Counted from the first letter of the stretch, positions 33,659-42,500 are shown. The stretch: DNA of 64,000 bases from Deltaproteobacteria bacterium (GCA_016704445.1 JADJAE010000006.1:1-64000); one strand, 5' to 3'. Made by a program: numbers and translations. Notes: generated by a model from the sequence alone, not told the origin.

Positions 33659-34579
33659 TCACCGCGGGCTCCCGTCGAGGAAGGAGAGCACCTCGCGGCG
33701 GGTGACGCCCGCGGCCTCGATCATGGGGAAGTGGCCCACCGCGGGGACGACCGTGAGGCGGGCGTCGGGGATCTCCCTCGCCAGGCGCTGGCCGTGGCGC
33801 AGGAGGGCGACGTGGTCCTCTGCGCCCCAGAGCAGGAGGAAGGGCTGGGTGACCGTGCGGTAGCGGGTCTGGAGCTGGAGGAAGCACTGGCCCCGGGCGG
33901 CGGCGAGGGCGGCGCGGGAGGTTCCGGGGCGGTCGAAGGAGCGCTCGATGGCGTCGACCAGCTCCTGGGAGACCACCGAAGGGTCTTCGAAGGCCAGCGG
34001 GAAACGCTCGTCCGGGCGCTCGTGATAGAAGCCCGAGAAGAGCATCTCGCCCACGCCGGGCAGGCGCGCCCAGCGGAAGAAGGGGGGGATCTGCTCGTCG
34101 TAGATCCAGGCCCCGACGAGGACGACGCGGCGCACGCGGTCGGGGTGGTCGAGGGCGAGCGCGAGGCTGACCGAGCTGCCCCAGGAGTGGGCCACCACGT
34201 CGACCGGACCGGTGGCGCCGACGGCGTCGAGGACATCGACGAGGTCGGAGGCGAGGGCGGCGGGGGAGTAGTCGCCGTCGGTGCGGGACGACCAGCCGAA
34301 GCCCGGGAGGTCGACGTTGATGGTGCGTCGGCGCTCTCGCAGCGCGGGCTCGAGCGGACGCCACACGTCGTGGTTGGAGGCGAAGCCGTGCACCAGCAGC
34401 ACCGGGGTGGCGGTCCCCTCGGCGGGGCCCCGGACCTCGGTGTAGATGGCCCTGCCCGAGCGGGTGTGGACGTAGCGGGAGTCAGGCCCGAGGCGCGCCC
34501 CGAGGGTCTCGCCGGGCTGCTGGAAGGAGGCGCACGCCGGGAGGAGGCATGCTGCGATGCAACAGAGGAGCGCTCTCAC
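33659..34579 (-). CDS. alpha/beta hydrolase lipoprotein
   Basis: 306 aa from the GTG at 34579, overlapping the upstream stop by four bases (GTGA). Lipobox LLPAC16. Hydrolase fold: oxyanion region PVLLVHGFASNHDVW (61-73), nucleophile Ser132 in VVAHSWGSSVSLALAL, acid Asp in LLLWGAEDHVAL and catalytic His in PAVGHFPMIEAAGV. The cap region contains ERPDERFPLAFEDP. The nearest relatives are epoxide hydrolase or ester hydrolase types. Given its place between a PHA synthase and a porin-like protein, hydrolysis of esters or oligomers at the envelope is plausible but not shown. Confidence 0.85.
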   Translation of the reverse strand: MRALLCCIAACLLPACASFQQPGETLGARLGPDSRYVHTRSGRAIYTEVRGPAEGTATPVLLVHGFASNHDVWRPLEPALRERRRTINVDLPGFGWSSRTDGDYSPAALASDLVDVLDAVGATGPVDVVAHSWGSSVSLALALDHPDRVRRVVLVGAWIYDEQIPPFFRWARLPGVGEMLFSGFYHERPDERFPLAFEDPSVVSQELVDAIERSFDRPGTSRAALAAARGQCFLQLQTRYRTVTQPFLLLWGAEDHVALLRHGQRLAREIPDARLTVVPAVGHFPMIEAAGVTRREVLSFLDGSPR

Positions 34580-35511
34580 AGGCTCAGCCGGCGGTACTCG
34601 GAGGCGCGGGTGAAGGCCTCGGCGGACTCGTTGTCGACGCTGGCGATGCGGGCCACGACGCCCCAGCACTCGCTGAGGAAGGTGTACGTCCGGCGGGTGC
34701 GGCGGATGATCGTGAGGGGGATGGTCTGGTCGATGTCGGTGCGCACCCGAAGCGCGGGGAAGCGGCCCGCGGGGGTCCACACCTCCCCGGCGGCGTCGAC
34801 GCGGGTGGTGTACGCGGTGACGTTGGTGAGGGGCGTGAGGTTGTAGAGCCCGGTGGCGGTCACCGACTGGCTCCAGGTCTCGCCCACGCGCAGCGGGAAG
34901 CGCAGCACCACCACCGGGGGATTCATCACCAGGTTGGTGCGGTTCTCCACGACGGAGACCGTGCCCAGCAGCTCCAGGGCCGTGGCGCTGGCGCGGTAGA
35001 CGCCGAGGATGTTGTTGGTGCGGTCGAGCATCGCGGCGTAGGTGGCGTCGGGGTAGCGGGCGCTCCACCAGCGGCCCTGCGGGCGCATCACCTCGTCGAG
35101 CACGCGGCGGTCTTCGCTGCGCGCGGCGCTGTAGTCCCAGCGGCGGACGCCCTCCACCATCGTCCCGGCGGTGTCGACGGGAGAGACCGTGGCGCCCTCC
35201 TCGTTGACCGCGTAGAGCACCGAGGCGCCGACGAGGAAGTTCACCTCCGCGCGGGTGATGGTGCCGTCGCGGTCGGCGGCGCAGCGGGGGCCCGCGTCGG
35301 CCGGAGGAGCGACGTCCTCCGGGGGGAGCGCCCCGGCGTCGTCGGTCACCGCGGGGACGTCGTCGGTCACCGTGGGGACGTCTCGCTGCGCTGCAACATC
35401 GCGGGCGCCGGAGTCGGCGGCGGGGGTGCGGGACTCCACGTCGCCGGTGGCGCACCCGGCGAGGCAGAGGGCGGCCAGCGCGGCGGCGGGGAGGCGGGCG
35501 TTGGAGCGCAT
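34576..35511 (-). CDS. lipoprotein, paralogue of 31183-32031
   Basis: 311 aa from the ATG at 35511, eleven bases after the phaC stop. Signal peptide with lipobox CLAGC20, then a repetitive linker (DVPTVTDDVPAVTDD). The mature domain starts at about residue 75 with CAADRDGTITRAEVNFLVG and is beta-rich, sharing the order of motifs seen in the 31183-32031 product. It also has a late Cys (LSECWGVVARI). Not recognised. Two paralogous lipoproteins bracketing a hydrolase and a barrel protein within one operon suggest an envelope assembly. Confidence 0.8.
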   Translation of the reverse strand: MRSNARLPAAALAALCLAGCATGDVESRTPAADSGARDVAAQRDVPTVTDDVPAVTDDAGALPPEDVAPPADAGPRCAADRDGTITRAEVNFLVGASVLYAVNEEGATVSPVDTAGTMVEGVRRWDYSAARSEDRRVLDEVMRPQGRWWSARYPDATYAAMLDRTNNILGVYRASATALELLGTVSVVENRTNLVMNPPVVVLRFPLRVGETWSQSVTATGLYNLTPLTNVTAYTTRVDAAGEVWTPAGRFPALRVRTDIDQTIPLTIIRRTRRTYTFLSECWGVVARIASVDNESAEAFTRASEYRRLSL

Positions 35512-35522
35512 CGGGCTCTTCA

Positions 35523-36611
35523 CTACTCCGTCGCGGCGGTCTTGGGCAGTGGGGCGTCGAGGCGCTCTCTCAGCCACTGCGCTACCGCAGGGTACAGCTC
35601 CTTCGAGGCGCGGCCGCCCACCACGGCGCCGACGTGGCCGCCGGGGACCGACAGCGCCCGGGTGTCGCTGCTGCCGCTGAGCGAGAGCAGCGCGAGGGCG
35701 GCGGCCGGGGGGCAGATGGTGTCGCGCTCGGCGGTGATGGCCATCACGGGGCAGGTGATGTCCGAGAGGCGTGCGACGCGGCCTCGCACCCGGTGCTCTC
35801 CGCGGGCCAGGAGGTTCTGCTGGTAGAGCTCGGTGATGTACGTGCGGTACGCCGCCGCGGGGAAGGGGATGTTGTCGTTGCCCCAGCGCTCGATGGCGTC
35901 GAGGGACTGCCTCGCCCCGGGGACGTGCAGCCGGTCGTACTGGCCCACCAGCTTGGCGAGCTGGAGCGTCGGGCGCATCGCCGAGAAGCCCGACTGCATC
36001 TGCGCGGCGGGGAGGTTGCCCGCGTCGGTGATGGCCTCCACGTCGAACCACCGGGGGTCGACCATGTGGCCGAGCATGCCCGCGTGGGAGAAGTCGATGG
36101 GGCCCGCGAGGTTGACCAGCGCGGCGACCTGCTCGGGGTGCAGCGCGGCGTAGATGCTCGAGAGCGTGGCGCCCATGCAGTAGCCCAGGATGCCCACGCG
36201 GTCGGCGCCGGTGTTGCGGCGCACAAAACGCACCGCGCGGCCGAGGCGGTCGAGCACCTCGGGCCAGGAGAGGTAGCGGTCCTCGTCGCGGGGCGTGCCC
36301 CAGTCGAGGAGGTAGACGTCGAGGCCGGAGGCCACCAGGGCCTCGGCGAGGCTCGACCCGGGGCGCAGGTCGAGCACGAACCACCGGTTGATCATCGAGG
36401 GGACGAGCAGCACCGGGCGCCGGGGAGCCGCCGGGGCGCCCTCCACCGGGCGGAAGCGGTAGACCCGCGCGGAGCAGTCCTCGAAGACCGTGTCGCGCGG
36501 AGTGGTCGCGAGGGGGGTGGGCGGCGAGGGATCGCCCCCTATGGCCGTCTGCGTGGCTGCGTCGAGGGCGATGCGAGCCAGGGCGCCGGGCAGGTCGAGG
36601 AGGGCGCTCAC
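35523..36611 (-). CDS. phaC: poly(3-hydroxyalkanoate) synthase, class III-like
   Basis: 362 aa from the GTG at 36611, 14 bases after the phasin-like stop. PhaC polymerises hydroxyacyl-CoA onto the growing polyester chain on the granule surface. Lipase-box variant GYCMGAT has the catalytic Cys145; Asp297 in AITAERDTICPP and His326 in [12 protein letters not shown] complete the triad. Also present are PVLLVPSMINRWFVLDLRPG and LLDWGTPRDEDRYLSWPEVL, plus ERWGNDNIPFPAAAYRTYIT. The length matches class III/IV PhaC, which require a PhaE or PhaR-type subunit; the small phasin/PhaE-like genes nearby may serve. It is the second gene of a long leftward operon. Confidence 0.92.
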   Translation of the reverse strand: MSALLDLPGALARIALDAATQTAIGGDPSPPTPLATTPRDTVFEDCSARVYRFRPVEGAPAAPRRPVLLVPSMINRWFVLDLRPGSSLAEALVASGLDVYLLDWGTPRDEDRYLSWPEVLDRLGRAVRFVRRNTGADRVGILGYCMGATLSSIYAALHPEQVAALVNLAGPIDFSHAGMLGHMVDPRWFDVEAITDAGNLPAAQMQSGFSAMRPTLQLAKLVGQYDRLHVPGARQSLDAIERWGNDNIPFPAAAYRTYITELYQQNLLARGEHRVRGRVARLSDITCPVMAITAERDTICPPAAALALLSLSGSSDTRALSVPGGHVGAVVGGRASKELYPAVAQWLRERLDAPLPKTAATE

Positions 36612-36625
36612 GGGGGCGTCTCCGC

Positions 36626-36982
36626 TCAGCGGGAGCCGGGGTGGACGAGGTCGAGGCTCTTGCGGGCCGCCTCGAACATCACCTTGCGCCACTCGGCGGA
36701 GAGCTGCGCCGCGTAGTTCATGCTCTCCTGGGCGAGCTTCGCGCTCTCGTCGATCATGGTGCGCGCGTGGGTCATGCCCTGCGCCTCGACGCGGGCGACC
36801 TCGTCGGTGACCGCCTGAACGCGGGCCATGTGGTCGGTGACGCCCTTGCGCCACAGGTCGCCCCCGAAGGCGGCGAAGAAGGGGTTAGGCCCGCCCAGGA
36901 GGGCCGCGAAGGGGTTAGGCCCGCCCAGGAGGGCCGCGAAGGGGTTGCTGCTGCTCGGGGTGGGCTGCGTCGAATCGCTCAT
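36626..36982 (-). CDS. phasin-like PHA granule-associated protein
   Basis: 118 aa from the ATG at 36982 (MSDSTQPTPSSSNPFAALLG). The N-terminal third is a tandem repeat, NPFAALLGGP twice plus a diverged NPFFAAFGG; the rest is an amphipathic helix (HMARVQAVTDEVARVEAQGM, NYAAQLSAEWRKVMFEAARK) as in phasins that coat PHA granules. It lies directly upstream of phaC in the same operon. Its promoter region (36983-37118) contains the palindrome TTGTGC-AGT-GCACAA, a likely PhaR operator. Confidence 0.75.
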   Translation of the reverse strand: MSDSTQPTPSSSNPFAALLGGPNPFAALLGGPNPFFAAFGGDLWRKGVTDHMARVQAVTDEVARVEAQGMTHARTMIDESAKLAQESMNYAAQLSAEWRKVMFEAARKSLDLVHPGSR

Positions 36983-37091
36983 GGGGGGTTTGGTCCTCGG
37001 GCGACGCGTCGGGGCGCTGGCGATATTGCAGCGCGCAACGGCGTCGATGCGCCAACGGATAGGCCCGCGACGCGGTGCTGTCAACGGGTCG

Positions 37092-37106
37092 TTGTGCAGT
37101 GCACAA
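37092..37106. promoter_or_regulatory. TGC-N3-GCA palindrome upstream of phasin-phaC operon
   Basis: Perfect dyad TTGTGC-AGT-GCACAA in the 136-base gap between phaR and the phasin-like gene. A weaker half-related sequence lies at 37024-37039. This is the position expected for autoregulated PhaR repression of phasin and phaC. Confidence 0.6.
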
Positions 37107-37118
37107 TGACGGGCGGGG

Positions 37119-37826
37119 TCAGCGGGTGCGGGCGGGCTTCTTCTTCGGGGCGGCGGGTGCGGGCTTCTTCTTCGGGGCGGCGGCGCTCGGCTTCTTCTTC
37201 GGGGCGCTGGCCTCGTGCTGGGCGGCGCGCACGGTCTTCTCCAGGGCGTCGAGCTGGCGGCGCAGCTCGTCGAGGGCGATGGAGTCGGCGGTGGGGGCGG
37301 GGGCCTCGGGCGCCTCGGGCGCCTCGGGCGCCTCGGGCTCTGGGGGCGCGGGGGCGACGGAGGCGTAGGGCACCGGCGGGGGGCCGTTGTGTTGCGGTGC
37401 AGCACCGAAGGGCAGGGCGTTGCCCACGAGGCGGGCGAAGGCGCTGGTGGCGGCGTAGGGCATCGCGAAGGGGGCGAAGGGCCCGAAGGACTGCATGCCG
37501 GTGCGGGTCTGCTGGTAGAAATCAAGGGCCATGCTGACGTAGCGGCCGAAGAACTCCGCGAGCGAGTCGTCGCTCATCCGAAGGAGCTGGGTGAGTATCG
37601 GCACCGAGAGAAACTGCGCGGCCCCGCGGCCCTCCAGGATCATCTGGGTGAGCGTGGCCTGGGTGAGGTCCTCGCCGGTCTGGGCGTCGATGATGCGCGC
37701 GTCGTGGCCGGCGCGGATGGACGCGGCGAGCTCCTCGAGGGTGACGTAGCTGCTGAGGGTCGTGTCGTACAGGCGGCGGTTGCTGTACTTCTTGATGATC
37801 CTCGGGGGGGCGGGGCGCCGGGTCAT
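37119..37826 (-). CDS. phaR: polyhydroxyalkanoate synthesis regulator PhaR
   Basis: 235 aa from the ATG at 37826. PHB_acc_N DNA-binding domain at residues 9-70: RIIKKYSNRRLYDTTLSSYV, TLEELAASIRAGHDARIIDA and QTGEDLTQATLTQMILEG. The PHB_acc domain follows (LSVPILTQLLRMSDDSLAEF, FGRYVSMALDFYQQTR). An APEAPEAPEAP linker, a short coiled coil (LDELRRQLDALEKTVRAA) and three APKKKPA repeats make a basic tail. PhaR represses phasin and PHA genes until it is titrated onto nascent granules. The Lys-rich tail is an addition to the usual roughly 180-aa protein. Confidence 0.92.
   Translation of the reverse strand: MTRRPAPPRIIKKYSNRRLYDTTLSSYVTLEELAASIRAGHDARIIDAQTGEDLTQATLTQMILEGRGAAQFLSVPILTQLLRMSDDSLAEFFGRYVSMALDFYQQTRTGMQSFGPFAPFAMPYAATSAFARLVGNALPFGAAPQHNGPPPVPYASVAPAPPEPEAPEAPEAPEAPAPTADSIALDELRRQLDALEKTVRAAQHEASAPKKKPSAAAPKKKPAPAAPKKKPARTR
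37390..37404. promoter_or_regulatory. TGC-N3-GCA palindrome inside phaR
   Basis: TGTTGC-GGT-GCAGCA, one base from perfect, within phaR coding sequence. Confidence 0.4.
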
Positions 37827-37916
37827 GGTGGGCTTCAGGGGCTTCGTGCTCCTCTCGGCGATGTTGCGCCGCGGGTCAGGATACCCGATGCGCCCGACGC
37901 CGGGGAGGGGGAGGCG

Positions 37917-37931
37917 TTGTGCAGTGCAACA
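37917..37931. promoter_or_regulatory. TGC-N3-GCA palindrome in the divergent phaR / PhaE-like promoter region
   Basis: TTGTGC-AGT-GCAACA in the 235-base region between the divergent starts of phaR (37826) and the small PHA protein (38062). It is suitably placed for autoregulation of phaR and control of the rightward operon. Confidence 0.6.
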
Positions 37932-38061
37932 TCGGCCGTCTTGACAGCCCTCGAAGCGGTGACCTAAGCATCCCGACGACGCCCGAGCGGCCCCCGGCGG
38001 ACGGCGGCGATTGCTGCGGTGCGACAGGCGCTGCTGCGGCGCGCACACCCGGAGGACCACG

Positions 38062-38376
38062 ATGATCGGTTGGGACAGCTGGAAGAAGGGCTTCGACGTC
38101 TGGGAGAACGCCACCGCGAAGTACCTGGAGGCGTGGATGCGCTCTCCGCTGGTGCTGGGTCCGGGCGGGGCGCTGCTGACCGCGGCGATGCGCTCGAAGA
38201 CGGCGGTCGACGGGGCGATGGACTCGTGGTGGTCGGCGGTGGGCCTGCCCACGCGGCGCGATCAGGAGCGGGCGCTGCACGCGCTCAACCAGATGCAGAG
38301 CCGGCTCATCGACCTCGAAGAGACGCTGGCGGAGATTCGCGCGCAGCAGAAGCAGCAGGCGGCGACGAAGGCCTGA
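38062..38376 (+). CDS. small PHA-granule protein, PhaE-like
   Basis: 104 aa from the ATG at 38062, with GGAGG ten bases upstream. Helical; [20 protein letters not shown] resembles phasins, and [20 protein letters not shown] followed by [12 protein letters not shown] resembles the C-terminal GLPTRRDV-type segment and leucine-zipper helix of PhaE/PHA-associated subunits. It is first in a rightward operon ahead of the acyl-CoA ligase (20 bases) and the second synthase. It may be the subunit that class III PhaC needs, although it is much shorter than typical PhaE (about 350 aa). Confidence 0.7.
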   Translation: MIGWDSWKKGFDVWENATAKYLEAWMRSPLVLGPGGALLTAAMRSKTAVDGAMDSWWSAVGLPTRRDQERALHALNQMQSRLIDLEETLAEIRAQQKQQAATKA

Positions 38377-38396
38377 GGCCAAGGGAGCATCGCCCG

Positions 38397-40118
38397 ATGG
38401 ACATCACCCCGTACCTCGAGTTGAAGCCCGCGCCGCGGGCGGTGTTCGACCGGCTCGCCACGCACCGGGCGCGAGCGCGCTTCATGATCCCCGCGGCCGA
38501 CGGCGACTGGCGCTGCGTCACCTGGGGCGGCTTCGCGGGGATGATCCGCGACCTCGCGCTGTGGCTCCAGTCCGTGGGGGTGGCGCCGGGCGACCGCGCG
38601 GTGGTCTTCGCCCCCAACCGGGTGGAGTGGGGCGCGGCGGCGCTGGCGATCCAGTCGGCCGGGGCGGTGATGGTGCCGCTCTACGGGGCGAGCACGGCGT
38701 CGCAGGCGGCCTATGTGATCGAGCACTCCGACGCGAAGGTGATCTTCGTCGACACCCCGGCGCTGCTCGGGCGGCTCTTCGAGGTGTGGTCGCAGCTCCC
38801 CAAGGTCGAGCGCGTGGTGCTGCTCGACGAGGCCCTCGACGCCTCGCGGGTGCTGGCGTCGGCGAGGGCGAAGGGCGCGGCGGCGCCGTCGGACGAGGAG
38901 GCGGCGGCGAAGCTGGTGCCCTGGACGGCGGCCCGGGAGGCGGGTGCTGCGGTGCACAAGAGCCACCCCCTGCGCTTCGACGCGATGCTCGACGCCATCG
39001 AGCTCGATGCCCCCTCGGTGATGCTCTACACCTCCGGGACCACGGGCAACCCCAAGGGGGTTCCGCTGTCGCACCGTAACGTCGGGGTCAACGGCCGCGA
39101 CTGGCTGCAGCTCAACGGCGGGCTCATCGACGAGGGCGCGGTCGACGCGCTCTGGCTCCCCATGAGCCACATCTTCGGCTTCGGCGAGCTGTGCCTCGGC
39201 AACACCCTCGGCTTCACCACCTACCTGGTCGACCCGGCCTCGGTGCTCTCCCGGCTGCCGGAGATTCGCCCGAGCGTGTTCATGAGCGTCCCGGCGTACT
39301 GGGAGAAGATCGCCCAGGCGGTGGCCAGCGAGAAGGATGTTGCGCTGCAGCAGAAGCGCCTCGCGGACGTGACCGGGGGGCGGCTGCTCTTCTGCCTGTC
39401 GGGTGGCGCGGGGCTCAAGCTGGAGGTGAAGCAGCTGCTCCACTCCTGCGGGCTGCTGATCATCGAGGGCTACGGGCTCACCGAGTGCTCGCCCACGCTC
39501 ACGCTCAACCGCTCGGACGCGTTTCGCTTCGACTCCGTGGGCAAGGTGTTGCCGAGCGTCACGCTGCGGCTCGCCGACGACGGGGAGATTCTCGCGAAGG
39601 GCGAGAGCGTGTTTCGGGCTTACCACAAGGACGAGGCCGCGACGCGCGAGGCCTTCGACGAGGAGGGGTGGTTCAAGACCGGCGACGTGGGGAGGTTCAC
39701 CGAGGACGGGTTTCTCCAGATCGTCGACCGCAAGAAGGACATCCTGGTGACGTCGGCGGGGAAGAACGTTCCGCCGGCGAACATCGAGCTGCGCTTCGCG
39801 GGCGACCCGCTGATCGCGCACGTGGTGGTCTACGGCGACGGTAAGAAGTACCTGGTGGCGGGGGTGTGGCTCGACCCGGCGCAGGCCGCGGCGGCGGCGG
39901 CGCGGGGCGAAGACGTGAAGGCCCGGGTGCAGCAGCGGGTGGATGCGGTGAACGCGCAGCTCGCGAGCTACGAGACCATCAAGCGCTGGGCGGTGATGGA
40001 GCCCCCGCTGACGGTGGACGCGGGCTGGCTCACGCCCTCGCTGAAGGTGCGGCGCAAGAAGGTCTACGAGGCCTTCCGCGGGGCCTTCGAGGCCCTCTAC
40101 GACGAGGCCCGGGGATGA
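38397..40118 (+). CDS. AMP-dependent acyl-CoA synthetase/ligase
   Basis: 573 aa from the ATG at 38397. ANL-family motifs: P-loop [11 protein letters not shown] (211-221), EGYGLTE (357-363), hinge TGD (428-430), and [20 protein letters not shown] with the core Lys region. The gap between residue 145 and 195 and the [16 protein letters not shown] segment are typical of the long-chain FadD15-like group. It would activate fatty or hydroxy acids to CoA thioesters, supplying the neighbouring PHA synthases. It overlaps the second synthase by four bases (ATGA). Confidence 0.9.
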   Translation: MDITPYLELKPAPRAVFDRLATHRARARFMIPAADGDWRCVTWGGFAGMIRDLALWLQSVGVAPGDRAVVFAPNRVEWGAAALAIQSAGAVMVPLYGASTASQAAYVIEHSDAKVIFVDTPALLGRLFEVWSQLPKVERVVLLDEALDASRVLASARAKGAAAPSDEEAAAKLVPWTAAREAGAAVHKSHPLRFDAMLDAIELDAPSVMLYTSGTTGNPKGVPLSHRNVGVNGRDWLQLNGGLIDEGAVDALWLPMSHIFGFGELCLGNTLGFTTYLVDPASVLSRLPEIRPSVFMSVPAYWEKIAQAVASEKDVALQQKRLADVTGGRLLFCLSGGAGLKLEVKQLLHSCGLLIIEGYGLTECSPTLTLNRSDAFRFDSVGKVLPSVTLRLADDGEILAKGESVFRAYHKDEAATREAFDEEGWFKTGDVGRFTEDGFLQIVDRKKDILVTSAGKNVPPANIELRFAGDPLIAHVVVYGDGKKYLVAGVWLDPAQAAAAAARGEDVKARVQQRVDAVNAQLASYETIKRWAVMEPPLTVDAGWLTPSLKVRRKKVYEAFRGAFEALYDEARG

Positions 40119-41269
40119 CCGACGCGGCGAAGGGCGAGCGGCGCTGGCGCAACCTCCTGGGGATGGTGAAGCGCCCGAAGCCGGTGGTGGGCGCGACGCC
40201 GGCGGACGTGGTGCACCGCGAGAACAAGTGGTCGCTGCTGCGCTACCGCGCGCGGCCTGAGGGGGTGGCCTTCGCGACGCCGGTGCTGCTGGTGCCCTCG
40301 CTGATCAACCGGCACTACGTGCTCGACCTGCAGCCGGGCAGGAGCATCGCCGAGGCGCTGGTGGCGCGAGGCCACGACGTGTTCATCGTCGACTGGGGCA
40401 CGCCCGGCCCCGAAGACCGGCACCTCAGCTTCGACGCGATCACCGACGGCTACCTGGGGAGGGCGATCCGTGTTGCGGCGCAACATGGGGGCCGGGGCAA
40501 GACCCACGTGCTGGGGTACTGCCTCGGAGGGACGCTGGCGGTGGTGCACGCCGCGGTGAGGCCCGAGCACATCGCGTCGCTCACGGTGCTGGCGGCGCCG
40601 GTGTCCTTCCACGACGAGGGCCTGCTCTCGCTCTGGACGCGCTCGTCGACCTTCGACCTTGGGGCGATGATCGACGCGACGGGAAACGTCCCCTGGCAGC
40701 TGATGCAGGGGGCCTTCCAGATGCTGCGGCCGACGCTGCCGCTCTCCAAGGCGGCGCACGTGATCGACCGGGCGTGGGACGACGAGTTCCTGGACGGGTT
40801 CTTCGCGCTGGAGGCGTGGGGCAACGACAACGTGAGCTTCCCCGGCGAGGCGTACCGCCGGTACATCGAGGGGCTCTACCGGGCCGACGGGCTGATGAAG
40901 GAGACCTTCACGCTCTCCGGGCGGCCCGTGTTGCTGCGCAACATCGAGTGCCCGACACTGGCGGTGACCTTCGCGCACGACAACATCGTCCCCGAGGAGA
41001 GCGCCGCGCCGCTCATCGAGCGTATCAGCTCGACGGACAAGCAGCGGGTGCACCTGCCGGGAGGGCACGTCGGGGCGGTGATCTCCCGCAAGGCGCTGGC
41101 GACGCTCTGGCCGACCATCTCGGCGTGGTGGGCCGCGCACGACGCGGAGCCACAGGCGAAGGTGGAGCCGAAGGTAGAGCCGGAGGCGAAGGTGGAGCCG
41201 AAGGTAGAGCCGAAGGCGAAGGCGAAGGCGAAGGCGAAGCCCGAGCGTGCTAACGCGAAGGCGCGATGA
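40115..41269 (+). CDS. second PhaC-type poly(hydroxyalkanoate) synthase with charged tail
   Basis: 384 aa from the ATG at 40115 (ATGA overlap). Synthase motifs: [40 protein letters not shown], lipase-box GYCLGGT with Cys136, Asp289 in [10 protein letters not shown] and His318 in [10 protein letters not shown]. After the catalytic domain (about residue 340), the tail is a Lys/Glu/Pro/Ala repeat ([20 protein letters not shown], then KAKAKAK) that resembles the basic tails of DNA- or granule-binding proteins. Two synthases in divergent operons may form a heteromer or use different monomers. Two perfect TGTTGC-N3-GCAACA palindromes lie in its coding sequence. Confidence 0.9.
   Translation: MTDAAKGERRWRNLLGMVKRPKPVVGATPADVVHRENKWSLLRYRARPEGVAFATPVLLVPSLINRHYVLDLQPGRSIAEALVARGHDVFIVDWGTPGPEDRHLSFDAITDGYLGRAIRVAAQHGGRGKTHVLGYCLGGTLAVVHAAVRPEHIASLTVLAAPVSFHDEGLLSLWTRSSTFDLGAMIDATGNVPWQLMQGAFQMLRPTLPLSKAAHVIDRAWDDEFLDGFFALEAWGNDNVSFPGEAYRRYIEGLYRADGLMKETFTLSGRPVLLRNIECPTLAVTFAHDNIVPEESAAPLIERISSTDKQRVHLPGGHVGAVISRKALATLWPTISAWWAAHDAEPQAKVEPKVEPEAKVEPKVEPKAKAKAKAKPERANAKAR
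40471..40485. promoter_or_regulatory. perfect TGTTGC-N3-GCAACA palindrome inside second synthase
   Basis: TGTTGC-GGC-GCAACA, identical to 33638-33652, here read in a different codon phase (V-A-A-Q), so its conservation is not explained by protein sequence. Confidence 0.5.
40929..40943. promoter_or_regulatory. perfect TGTTGC-N3-GCAACA palindrome inside second synthase
   Basis: TGTTGC-TGC-GCAACA, perfect arms with a different spacer, read as L-L-R-N. Confidence 0.5.
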
Positions 41270-41703
41270 GCGACTGGAAGAAGACGGTGTGGCCCGAGGT
41301 GGCGAGCGCGAGGGCCTCGGGGGGATTGCTGCTGTTGCGGCTGTACGCGGGGGCTGCGCTGATGAGCCACGGGTGGGGGAAGATCCAGAACCCGATGCAC
41401 TGGATGGACAGGTCGCCGGGAGCGCCGCCGGGGGTGTTCCAGGCGCTGGCGGCGGTGTCGGAGTTCTTCGGCGGGCTCGCGCTGATCGCGGGGCTGCTCA
41501 CCCCGCTCGCGGCCTTCGGCATCGCCTGCACCATGGCCGTGGCGGTGTTCAAGCACGCGTCGAAGGGGGACCCCTTCGTGGCGCATGGGGGAGGGTCGTT
41601 CGAGCCTGCGCTGGGCTACCTCGTGACGGCGGCGCTGCTGATGCTCGCGGGGCCGGGGCGCTACTCGCTGGACTCGCTGGTGTTTCGCAGGCGCGCGGGC
41701 TGA
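41266..41703 (+). CDS. DoxX-family membrane protein
   Basis: 145 aa from the ATG at 41266, overlapping the synthase stop (ATGA). Four transmembrane segments; the DoxX pattern is clear: LLLLRLYAGAALMSHGWGKI, AVSEFFGGLALIAGLLTPLA, FGIACTMAVAVFKHASKGDP and FEPALGYLVTAALLMLAGPG. DoxX proteins are small quinone-related or redox-associated inner-membrane proteins of varied function. It is the last gene of the rightward PHA operon, and its link to PHA metabolism is unexplained. Confidence 0.9.
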   Translation: MSDWKKTVWPEVASARASGGLLLLRLYAGAALMSHGWGKIQNPMHWMDRSPGAPPGVFQALAAVSEFFGGLALIAGLLTPLAAFGIACTMAVAVFKHASKGDPFVAHGGGSFEPALGYLVTAALLMLAGPGRYSLDSLVFRRRAG

Positions 41704-41713
41704 AGGGCGGCCG

Positions 41714-42438
41714 TCAGTCCCGCGACGCCTGCAAGGCCGCGAGCGTCGCCCGGAGCACCGCGAGCTCCGCCTCTGCCGCGTCGGCGCGAAGGCGGGCCTC
41801 GTCGGCCATCTCTTCCGCGGTGGGCCACAGGCGCTCGCCTCGTCGTCGGCGATGCGCAGCCGGGTGCCGCCGTCGGTGATCACCAGCCACGCACCGAGCG
41901 CCTCGGAGTACGTCGGACCATCACCCGCGTAGACCTGTCGAAACGCGCCCTCCTCCGAGCGTCGCCAGACCTGCAGCTTCCACGGACCACCCGGCAATCC
42001 GCGGCCGCGCCGCTCGGGATCGAAGACCCACAGTTCGCTGGTGCCGCTCGCGGCGAACTTCGCGGGGCCGTCGATGTAGTCCTTGCGGGCGGTGTCCCGG
42101 CTCACCACCTCGATCGCCAGCCGCGGCGCGTGCTGTCCCGGCTCCCAGGTGCGCAGGCTGCGGGTGTCGCGGGCGAGCGCGGGCTCGACCAGGTACACGT
42201 CGGGGTCGACGCCGACCTTCGGGTGCTCCTCGTCCCAGCGCAGCGCGATGTTGGAGCCCGCGGTGGCGTCGCGGCCCGTGCGCGCCACCCACGCCAGGAG
42301 GATGTCGAGCAGCAGCTTGCAGCAGCGTTGATGGTCGAGACTCTCGGGCATGGTCACGCCGTCCTCGAGCACCCACCGCTCGGACCACCGCGGGACCTCG
42401 AAGATCAGCTCCACGCCCCGCTGTACCCGTGCCGCCAT
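41714..42438 (-). pseudogene. Uma2-family putative endonuclease (copy 3), frameshifted
   Basis: ATG at 42438 (MAARVQRGVELIFEVPRWSE). Close paralogue of copy 1: RWDEEHPKVGVDPDVYLVEP, HAPRLAIEVVSRDTARKDYI, GTSELWVFDPERRGRGLPGG. After RLRIADDEA (about 41840) one base is missing. The next frame restores ERLWPTAEEMADEARLRADA and AEAELAVLRATLAALQ, ending with TGA at 41714-41716, as in copy 1. Without the shift the frame would run on unnaturally to 40876. It is convergent with doxX. Confidence 0.82.
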
Positions 42439-42465
42439 GCCGCTCACGGTACTTCACGTCTTTGA

Positions 42466-42493
42466 GGGGGGCGGGGGGCGGGGCGGCGGGGGG
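42466..42493 (+). repeat. G-run array (potential G-quadruplex)
   Basis: Four or more G-runs separated by C (GGGGGG, GGGGGG, GGGG, GGGGGG), lying immediately upstream of Uma2 copy 3 and downstream of the DUF4031 gene. It mirrors the G-rich tandem array upstream of Uma2 copy 1. Confidence 0.7.
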
Positions 42494-42500
42494 CGAGCCT

